Origin: Acinetobacter gerneri DSM 14967 = CIP 107464 = MTCC 9824
GTDB taxonomy: Bacteria > Pseudomonadota > Gammaproteobacteria > Pseudomonadales > Moraxellaceae
NCBI RefSeq assembly: GCF_000368565.1
Contig: NZ_KB849538.1
Span: forward strand, 62,001 to 126,000
Direction of reading: 5' to 3'
Length of the DNA stretch: 64,000 bases
Part shown: one piece after another, positions 57,700 to 64,000 of the stretch
Layout: every line of letters starts with the position of its first letter
Numbering within the stretch: position 1 is the stretch's first letter
Translations under genes and position numbers: made by a program
Notes under the pieces: model-generated
Seen by the model: only the letters and a program-made list of their open reading frames with translations
The model's database searches: none
Told to the model about the DNA's origin: nothing

Positions 57700-58961
57700 A
57701 AACGCCCCACTCCTTCATAAGCAAATCCTTGAGCTTTTACATAGTCTGGCTCATAAATATTTCGACCATCCAAAATAAATGGATGCTTCATCAATTGTTT
57801 TAATTTCTGATAATCTGGACTTTGATATTGTTTCCAAGCAGTCAATAAACATAAAGCATCGGCATCTTGAGCCGTATCATATTGATCATCACAATAAATC
57901 AAATCGGTACGTTGTCCATAAATCGCTTCAATTTCTTTTAAAGCTTTAGGATCATGCAATTTCACAGTCACACCTTGCGCCCAAAAAGCTTTCAATAAAT
58001 GGTGTATCGGAGAATTGACCACACTTGAAGATTTTTCTTTAAATGCAGCACCCCAAATCGCAACGGTTTTTCCTTGAATATCAGAATGATAATAATTCCA
58101 AAATTTACGGAATAAAATTTCTTTTTGTTGTTCGTTAATATCCCAAACTTGCTGCAAAAGACGACTGCCATTACCTGAATCAGAAATGGTTTGTGATAAT
58201 GTCAAAATATCACGTGAAAAGTGTTCCCCACCAAATCCTGCGCCAGGATAAAGATAACTAGAACCAATCCGATTATCAGCCCCTAAGCCTAGTCGCACAT
58301 TTTCAATATCAATATTTAACTTTTCCGCGACCAGCGCCAGATCATTCATATAACTGATCCGAGTAGCCAACATGCCTGAGATACTCAACTTGGTAAATTC
58401 TGCATCGAGGATCGGCATAAATAGAATTTGTTCTTGACGATTAAAAATCGGGCGTAGCAATTCCTGCATCTGCGTTTTGGCAAACCCCTGATCATCAATA
58501 CCGATGACGATTGATTTAGCTTGCATGATACTTTCTATCGAACGACCATCTTGCGTCATATCTGGCCAGTATACCCATGCATCTTTTGACAAGATCTTTT
58601 GAAGTTGTTCAGTTCCGCGTAAGCCAAACGTTGAACCATTGATCATCAATTTAGGATGAATAATCGGCTTTTCACTGAGCTTTTGCACCAATTCCAGAGC
58701 AATATCTTGATTGAGTGGATTAAATGCGAAAAAGTACACATCAAATTCTTGATCAATGATCTGCTGATCTAAGATATTGAGAAATTTAGAATTAATTTGT
58801 TTTTCAATTAAATGATTGAGTTGACTATCAAAATTTAAACTACTCAATTGAAAATGAGACAAATCCGTTGTTGGGCACCAACTCACAAAATGTCCCATTT
58901 CCGCAGATAAGGCACTCATTACCGCTGCTTGTAAAGTCGCACCAAATACTGCAATTTTCAT
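57696..58961 (-). CDS. ugd: UDP-glucose 6-dehydrogenase homologue without the canonical Cys
   Basis: A 421-residue member of the UDP-glucose/GDP-mannose dehydrogenase family. The general three-domain order is kept: [19 protein letters not shown] holds Lys191 and Asn, the central helix domain follows, and [13 protein letters not shown] starts the last domain. However, the active-site loop, normally GGSCFPKD, reads GGEHFSRD (Glu246-His247, Asp251), so the nucleophilic Cys is replaced by His. The N-terminal NAD motif is also degenerate ([11 protein letters not shown] in place of GxGxxG). The gene stays in the conserved itrA-galU-ugd-gpi order. Activity as a UDP-glucose dehydrogenase is doubtful or uses a changed mechanism. 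Confidence 0.85.
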   Translation of the reverse strand: MKIAVFGATLQAAVMSALSAEMGHFVSWCPTTDLSHFQLSSLNFDSQLNHLIEKQINSKFLNILDQQIIDQEFDVYFFAFNPLNQDIALELVQKLSEKPIIHPKLMINGSTFGLRGTEQLQKILSKDAWVYWPDMTQDGRSIESIMQAKSIVIGIDDQGFAKTQMQELLRPIFNRQEQILFMPILDAEFTKLSISGMLATRISYMNDLALVAEKLNIDIENVRLGLGADNRIGSSYLYPGAGFGGEHFSRDILTLSQTISDSGNGSRLLQQVWDINEQQKEILFRKFWNYYHSDIQGKTVAIWGAAFKEKSSSVVNSPIHHLLKAFWAQGVTVKLHDPKALKEIEAIYGQRTDLIYCDDQYDTAQDADALCLLTAWKQYQSPDYQKLKQLMKHPFILDGRNIYEPDYVKAQGFAYEGVGRL

Positions 58962-58973
58962 ACTGACCTCGTT

Positions 58974-59849
58974 TTAAAGATCTAATTCTTTAATCATTTT
59001 TTTAAATTCTCCACCCAATTTTGGATGTGCTACGCCATAATGCAATACTGCTTTTAAGTAACCAATTTTACTTCCACAATCAAAGGTTTGACCTGCCATG
59101 CGATAAGCTTCGACATTTTCAGTTTGTTGTAATGCTGCGATTGCGTCTGTTAGCTGGATTTCATTGCCTGCACCTTTCGGTGTATTTTGTAAAAGTTGCA
59201 TAATCTTGGCTGGTAAAACATATCGTCCAACCACTGATAAGTTAGATGGTGCAGTACCAATAGCAGGTTTTTCCACAATCCCTTGCATTACTATGCTTTG
59301 CCCCTCTGCTGGGGCTTGTTTTACATCTACAATACCATATTGATCAACTAAATCATCTGGTACAGCTTCAACCATAATCTGCGCAGCATTGCTATCATCA
59401 AAATGTTGAATCATTCGTGCCAAGTCATTTTGTTCAGCATTGGTTTTTACCAAAACATCAGGAAGTAGTACCGCAAATGCTTCGTCACCCACGACATCTT
59501 TTGCACAAAGTACAGCATGCCCAAGACCTAATGGCTGTGGTTGGCGCACACTAACAATTGATACATTCGATGGGATAATTTTGGTTATTTCATCCAATAA
59601 ATCAAATTTCTTTTTATTTTCTAAAGTTGTTTCAAGTTCAAAATTGCGATCAAAATAATTTTCAATAGAAGCTTTAGAGGAATGAGTTACAAGAATAATT
59701 TGTTCAATCCCAGCTTGCACAGCTTCTTTCACAACATATTCTATTGCTGGGCGATCTACAACCGTTACCATTTCTTTTGGAATAGATTTACTTGCAGGCA
59801 AAAACCGTGTACCAAGTCCAGCAACGGGTAAAATAGCTTTTTTGATCAT
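58974..59849 (-). CDS. galU: UTP-glucose-1-phosphate uridylyltransferase
   Basis: A 291-residue nucleotidyltransferase making UDP-glucose. It has the signature LPVAGLGTRFLPASKSIPKEM, the Lys in IVEKPAIG and the typical VVDRPAIEYVVKEAVQAG. ATG 59849 (MIKKAILPVAG) is the start by homology; the longer frame from 59951 would overlap itrA by 83 bases and adds no conserved residues. It lies 20 bp after the itrA stop. Confidence 0.96.
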   Translation of the reverse strand: MIKKAILPVAGLGTRFLPASKSIPKEMVTVVDRPAIEYVVKEAVQAGIEQIILVTHSSKASIENYFDRNFELETTLENKKKFDLLDEITKIIPSNVSIVSVRQPQPLGLGHAVLCAKDVVGDEAFAVLLPDVLVKTNAEQNDLARMIQHFDDSNAAQIMVEAVPDDLVDQYGIVDVKQAPAEGQSIVMQGIVEKPAIGTAPSNLSVVGRYVLPAKIMQLLQNTPKGAGNEIQLTDAIAALQQTENVEAYRMAGQTFDCGSKIGYLKAVLHYGVAHPKLGGEFKKMIKELDL

Positions 59850-59868
59850 TACAATTTCTTTCGATAAA

Positions 59869-60495
59869 TTAATGGTGGGTTGATTTTTGATCTGAAGCAG
59901 ACTCTGAACCAGAGAAGCGGCTCGCACCAACAGCCTGATCTGGTGAATCAATCCCTTCTTTTTTCATCATGACTTCTACAGTTTTAAACATTATTTTAAA
60001 ATCTAAACTCACGGAATGAGTATCAACATACTCAACATCAAGATCAAACTTTTCTTCCCAAGATAAATTATTTCTACCACTGACTTGAGCAAGACCAGTC
60101 ATACCAGGTTTGACTTCATGGCGACGCATTTGATGAGGGGTATAATGTTCTACGAAATCAGGAAGCTGCGGACGGGGACCAACGATACTCATATCGCCCT
60201 TGATTACGTTGATCAATTGTGGCATTTCATCAAGACTTGTGGAGCGCAATTTTTTACCAAAAGGTGTAATTCGCTGTTCATCTGGTAATGGATTGCCATC
60301 TTTATCTACTGCATCTTTCATTGAACGGAATTTTATCATTCGAAAGAGCTTGCCATCTTTACCTGGACGATCTTGGTAAAAAAAGATTGGCGAACCTAGG
60401 TTTTTACGAACTTTCAATGCCACTAACAGAAAAATTGGGGATAAAAGAATTAAAGCAAGTAAAGCTATAAAAAAATCAATTATTCTTTTTAACAT
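59869..60495 (-). CDS. itrA: Initiating sugar-phosphate transferase (ItrA/PglC type)
   Basis: A 208-residue monotopic phosphoglycosyl transferase that links the first sugar phosphate to undecaprenyl phosphate. One N-terminal hydrophobic hairpin (FFIALLALILLSPIFLLVALKV) is followed by RPGKDGKLFRMIKFRSM, the catalytic pair in TSLDEMPQLINVIKGDMSIVGPRPQLPDFVEHY and KPGMTGLAQVSGRNNLSW. The length marks the short PglC-like class. Which ItrA type it is, and so which sugar starts the repeat unit, cannot be settled by eye. Confidence 0.93.
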   Translation of the reverse strand: MLKRIIDFFIALLALILLSPIFLLVALKVRKNLGSPIFFYQDRPGKDGKLFRMIKFRSMKDAVDKDGNPLPDEQRITPFGKKLRSTSLDEMPQLINVIKGDMSIVGPRPQLPDFVEHYTPHQMRRHEVKPGMTGLAQVSGRNNLSWEEKFDLDVEYVDTHSVSLDFKIMFKTVEVMMKKEGIDSPDQAVGASRFSGSESASDQKSTHH

Positions 60496-60524
60496 ACTCC
60501 GATCCCGATATTTATATATACAAT

Positions 60525-61325
60525 TTACTTTTTAGCTAATGCATTTACACATTGGTTATTTAAACGAGTTCGTGAAGAATCATACAACCAACCCCACTTA
60601 TTAAAATAGAGTATAGCACTTTGTAGGTGGGCTTTTAACAATTTTCGATTTTTGTATGATGCTTGCTCATGTACATGTGTTATTGAAAATTGTGGGCAAT
60701 ACAAGTTCCCAAATTTTTCTGCACAGCGTCTCGATATATCAATATCTTCCATATACATAAAAAAAAGTTCATCAAATCCATCTATAGCAATTAATACTTC
60801 TGATTTAAACAACATAAAGCAACCTGAAAGGTATGGTACAAATGTTGGTTTATCAATTATATAATGTTTTAGTAAATATTGTTGATCAAGTTGTAAAGCT
60901 AATTTTTTTGAAAATCTTCGCGCAAATAAGTTCATAGGTGATGGTAATAATCTTGCTCCAAACTGATCTTCCCCATTAGGATAAATGATTTTTGGTAAAA
61001 ATAAACCTTCTGGTCTAGTTTTCACAAAATTAAAAAAATTTTCAAAATCTTCAAAATTGTAAATAATATCAGGATTGCAAATTAAAAAATAATCAGATTG
61101 ACCCGCAAATTCTTTTATCGCTAAATTATGTCCAAAACCAAATCCATTGTTACTAGGCGATTTAATGTATATTATTTTTGGATGTAAAAAATCTTTCGCC
61201 CATGTACTTTTATCATTATCGACTAATATAACTTTAGTAACTGAATCAGATGCGAAGAGGCTATTAAGTGTTGGCTCGAGCTCTTCTAAAGAATGTTTAT
61301 AAATTACAATTGATGCGTAAATCAT
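60525..61325 (-). CDS. Glycosyltransferase family 2
   Basis: A 266-residue GT-A enzyme. It has IVIYKHSLEELEPTLNSLFAS, the DxD-like acid in YFLICNPDIIYN and GFDELFFMYMEDIDISRRC, a signature of rhamnosyltransferase-like GT2 proteins. It would add one sugar to the capsule repeat unit. It lies 29 bp upstream of itrA and 3 bp after the next GT gene. Donor and acceptor are unknown. Confidence 0.88.
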   Translation of the reverse strand: MIYASIVIYKHSLEELEPTLNSLFASDSVTKVILVDNDKSTWAKDFLHPKIIYIKSPSNNGFGFGHNLAIKEFAGQSDYFLICNPDIIYNFEDFENFFNFVKTRPEGLFLPKIIYPNGEDQFGARLLPSPMNLFARRFSKKLALQLDQQYLLKHYIIDKPTFVPYLSGCFMLFKSEVLIAIDGFDELFFMYMEDIDISRRCAEKFGNLYCPQFSITHVHEQASYKNRKLLKAHLQSAILYFNKWGWLYDSSRTRLNNQCVNALAKK

Positions 61326-61328
61326 GGC

Positions 61329-62102
61329 TCACCTGAAATAACGTAATGGATATTTTAAATATTCAAAAATAAAAGCAATAATATAAAAGCTTAGGCTAAT
61401 TTTTTTCACTTGTAGTAAATACTTTAAAGCATCTAAGAAACCGCGATGCATTTTATAAATATTACTTGAAAGACCTGCCTCACCAATTGGCTTTTTAAAA
61501 CCATTTGATAATGGCAAATCTACAAAGTAAAAATAATCATTGTGATTATTTAAAATCCAACAGCAATAATCTTCACAATATGATAGATTCTCTGGAAATG
61601 GTACGAATAACTCTTTACACAAAATAACTGTTGGTGTAGCAATATAATTTTTAAACATAAATCGACTCTTTTTTAAACTCTTGATCGATAAGTTACTAAT
61701 GTTATATTTTTCATATTCAGCAATACTAGTACTATCATATTGATGAAAAAGAAAATCTAAATTGTATTCTAGAAGAAAAAAAATAGAAATTTCGAGTTTT
61801 TGAGGATGCCAAACATCATCTGAGTCGAGAAAAGCTAAATATTTGCTTGATGCTAATTTAGCACCATTATTACGTGCGCTTGAAGGTCCTAAATTTGCTT
61901 GCTTCAAGATTTTAAAAGAAATATTTTTATCACAATTTAATCTAATTTTTTCCAGTAAAATCAAAGTAGAGTCTGAAGAACCATCATCAATACAAATAAT
62001 TTCATCAGGTAAGATAGATTGATTGAAAACCGACAGCAAACATCTTTCAATTGTTTTCACAGAATTGAAACACGGTATTATAACAGAAATAGATTTATCC
62101 AT
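61329..62102 (-). CDS. Glycosyltransferase family 2
   Basis: A 257-residue GT-A enzyme. The N-terminus SVIIPCFNSVKTIERCLLSVFNQ, nucleotide-binding IDDGSSDSTLILLEKI, and the metal site LDSDDVWHPQKL are clear. The C-terminus ends in a partly hydrophobic, basic stretch (SFYIIAFIFEYLKYPLRYFR) that may touch the membrane. The gene is AT-rich compared with the galU-gne1 block, as is usual for the variable part of K loci. Confidence 0.9.
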   Translation of the reverse strand: MDKSISVIIPCFNSVKTIERCLLSVFNQSILPDEIICIDDGSSDSTLILLEKIRLNCDKNISFKILKQANLGPSSARNNGAKLASSKYLAFLDSDDVWHPQKLEISIFFLLEYNLDFLFHQYDSTSIAEYEKYNISNLSIKSLKKSRFMFKNYIATPTVILCKELFVPFPENLSYCEDYCCWILNNHNDYFYFVDLPLSNGFKKPIGEAGLSSNIYKMHRGFLDALKYLLQVKKISLSFYIIAFIFEYLKYPLRYFR

Positions 62103-62108
62103 AACTAA

Positions 62109-63170
62109 CTACATTAAATCTGATAAATATTGTTTTAAATCACTCTGCAATATAGCATCATCATAATTTTTTTTGTACAACTCTCTTGCAGTCTCATTAA
62201 ATGGTGAAATATTAGAATCTAACTGATTAATTGTAGAAATAAATTCATCAGCAGTATTACATTCTATAGTAACCACATTATTTTTTTCATAACCTTCAAA
62301 TGCTTCCTTTGTACCAAGAATAGTCTTTCCATACATAAGTGCCTCAGCAATCTTAGTTTTCATTCCACCCCCAGAAAATATAGGGGCAACTACAATTGAA
62401 GCACAATAATAATATAAAGATAAATCATCAACGAAACCCAAAACTTTAACATTTTTAGAAATTTCAAATTTAGCCTTATAATTATCCATTCCTTTCCCAA
62501 CTATAATTAATTCTGCGTTTACATAAGGCATAACATTTTTAACAAAAAATTCAATACCAGGTAAGTTCCCAAAAAAAGCTGTTCCTACAAATAAAATTTT
62601 TAAACGACTATTTGGCTCTCTTATTATTTTACTTTCATCAAATACATCTTTATATGACACTGGTAAAGTAAAATCACTAGTTTTTTTATAAATATCATGC
62701 ATCAATAATGAATCTCTTTGATTTAAAACAAAATTATAAGTTGAATACATTACTGTTTGTCTTTCATTATAAGTTGCCAATAAGTAAAAAGGGTAATGGG
62801 TTAACCCTGCAACCTTCAAGTATTCTCTTGCATAATGTTTTTCAATATTATGATAAAAAGTGATAATTTTTAGGTTAGGAAAGTATGCTCTTAATTTTTT
62901 ACATAATTTCCCATAGAAACTTTGACTTAAAAAAACACAGGATATATCATTTTTTAAAATTACATGTATGATTTCAGCAATATTACTTTCATTAATCCCG
63001 CCTAAATAACCTTTAAACTTTTGAAAAATAGAATTTTCTGGTTTATCTATATAAAAAGTTAAAAAATCATCTTGGAGAATATTTTTCAATATATTCTCAT
63101 TTCTTTTATTTACTGAATCACCACCAGTCATAACCTTTAAAACTTTTGGTCCAATATATAACATTTTCAT
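62109..63170 (-). CDS. Glycosyltransferase family 4
   Basis: A 353-residue GT-B enzyme. The C-terminal donor domain shows KILFVGTAFFGNLPGIEFF, VLGFVDDLSLYYYCASIVVAPIFSGGGMKTKIAEALMYGKTILGTKEAFEGYE, where the two acids bracketing the sugar-nucleotide site are visible. The N-terminal acceptor domain is more divergent. It adds one sugar of the repeat unit. It follows the polymerase-like gene by 12 bp. Confidence 0.88.
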   Translation of the reverse strand: MKMLYIGPKVLKVMTGGDSVNKRNENILKNILQDDFLTFYIDKPENSIFQKFKGYLGGINESNIAEIIHVILKNDISCVFLSQSFYGKLCKKLRAYFPNLKIITFYHNIEKHYAREYLKVAGLTHYPFYLLATYNERQTVMYSTYNFVLNQRDSLLMHDIYKKTSDFTLPVSYKDVFDESKIIREPNSRLKILFVGTAFFGNLPGIEFFVKNVMPYVNAELIIVGKGMDNYKAKFEISKNVKVLGFVDDLSLYYYCASIVVAPIFSGGGMKTKIAEALMYGKTILGTKEAFEGYEKNNVVTIECNTADEFISTINQLDSNISPFNETARELYKKNYDDAILQSDLKQYLSDLM

Positions 63171-63182
63171 TGCATTAAACTC

Positions 63183-64000
63183 CTAATATCTAGTTTTGTG
63201 AAAATCAAAAATTGTAATAAATGGATCATACTCATTCCAAAAGTTAAATAAAGATGTATATAATCTCAAAAAAATCATTATCGAATAAATTAAAATCAAA
63301 ACATATCGAACTTTTTTATTATCAATTCCATATAAAACAGCAGGAATAATTAAAATATCAAAAATATCAAAATATCCACCTAATCGCTTAAAATCAGTAG
63401 CTATAGCTCCAAGTATGAAATATACCATTGAGCCAAATATCGAAAAATTTAACAATCTGTAAATAACAATATTTTCTTTCTTTACAAGAATAATCATTGG
63501 AATAACAAATAATCCTTTTCTTAGATAGCCAAGAATATTTGATAAATTAGAATCAACTTGTCCATAACTAACTTGACCTAATTCACTATAAGCATCAAGT
63601 TTATCTTGATAAGCGGCAAAGGCACTAAATTGAGAAATAATAGGAATATTAAGATTAGAAATCTTAAAATTAAATAAAGCCAAACCAACAAACATACTTG
63701 ATATAAAAATTAACAACATGTTTTTTTTTGAAATATTCAAATTATAAATATAATATAGAAATAAACAAATTATTGATGATCTATGAATCAAGCTAGCTAA
63801 AAAAATGCAAAAAATAAATTTCAGCATTTCTTTTTTAAGAATATATATAAATGAAAATAAAACTAAAGATATTGCTAATGATTGCCGACCAAAAACAATA
63901 TCTCCCATGGAATAACAATAAAAAATATACAGACTAAATAATGCACAACCTATAAATTGAGTCCTATTTATAACTAAAAATTTTAGATATATTGTTATAA
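63183..64000 (-). CDS. EpsG-like membrane protein, probable capsule polymerase Wzy (partial)
   Basis: The frame is open to the right edge of the window, so the N-terminal part is missing; the upstream codons read TQFIGCALFSLYIFYCYS before MGDIVFGRQSLAISLVLFSF. At least seven hydrophobic helices are seen. GRQSLAISL with a following HRSSII is the pattern of EpsG/Wzy polymerases (conserved Arg and His in outer loops). In this position, beside GT genes and upstream of itrA, Wzy is the best fit. A flippase (Wzx) should lie further right. Confidence 0.8.
   Translation of the reverse strand, partial: ITIYLKFLVINRTQFIGCALFSLYIFYCYSMGDIVFGRQSLAISLVLFSFIYILKKEMLKFIFCIFLASLIHRSSIICLFLYYIYNLNISKKNMLLIFISSMFVGLALFNFKISNLNIPIISQFSAFAAYQDKLDAYSELGQVSYGQVDSNLSNILGYLRKGLFVIPMIILVKKENIVIYRLLNFSIFGSMVYFILGAIATDFKRLGGYFDIFDILIIPAVLYGIDNKKVRYVLILIYSIMIFLRLYTSLFNFWNEYDPFITIFDFHKTRY

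Noticed and set aside
59850..59951. Extended N-terminus of GalU
   Set aside because: It would overlap itrA by 83 bases and precedes the conserved MIKKAILPVAG start.

Overview
The window reads as an Acinetobacter chromosome, probably not A. baumannii sensu stricto. It is AT-rich. Its right end carries the block itrA-galU-ugd-gpi-gne1 with pgm facing it, which is the usual end of an Acinetobacter capsule (K) locus. It also has a long class II PPK2 polyphosphate:AMP phosphotransferase of the kind known from A. johnsonii. All function calls come from reading motifs and gene order; no database search was possible.

Layout. 1-1430: a 174-bp MITE-like element lies next to a decayed IS5-family element. 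1494-6595 (minus): ppk1, an MgtC/DUF4010 membrane protein and a Na/Pi cotransporter. 6737-13790 (minus): one operon for a TetR regulator, an outer-membrane factor, a HlyD adaptor, an RbbA-type ABC fusion and an ABC-2 permease. 14099-15517 (plus): the PPK2 enzyme. Together these suggest a phosphate/polyphosphate neighbourhood interrupted by an efflux operon.

15518-27065 is an accessory island. It holds an operon of one unknown protein and two very large tyrosine recombinases (about 775 and 1071 aa), preceded by a perfect 23-bp palindrome. Next come an IS30 start cut off by an intact IS3-family (IS51-like) element, a decayed XRE regulator below two 18-bp operator-like palindromes, a complete HipBA toxin-antitoxin pair, and an IS3/IS66 chimeric remnant. 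The island ends at the 3' half of a tRNA-Gly(GCC) with its terminator, a typical integration scar. The recombinase operon recalls multi-integrase elements (Tn554 family, GInt islands) but does not match any layout I can name with certainty. It is the best candidate for something undescribed.

27211-36892: a valine/isobutyrate catabolic operon (mmsA, mmsB, acyl-CoA ligase, acyl-CoA dehydrogenase, enoyl-CoA hydratase, HIBYL-CoA hydrolase, MFS importer) with a divergent LysR regulator and palindromic sites between them. 37253-40294: a second HlyD/ATPase/permease exporter. 40337-41530: a FadL-type porin. 41783-46616: a chaperone-usher fimbrial operon. 46957-50367: a LuxR-type response regulator and its sensor kinase; the kinase is split by an IS5-family element whose removal restores the reading frame exactly.

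50484-64000 is the K-locus end: pgm (plus), then a CpdB-like nucleotidase and a Sel1 protein (minus), then gne1, gpi, ugd, galU, itrA, three glycosyltransferases and a partial polymerase-like membrane protein running off the right edge. These genes make UDP-sugars, load the first sugar phosphate onto the lipid carrier, extend the repeat unit and polymerise it. Ugd lacks the canonical catalytic cysteine.
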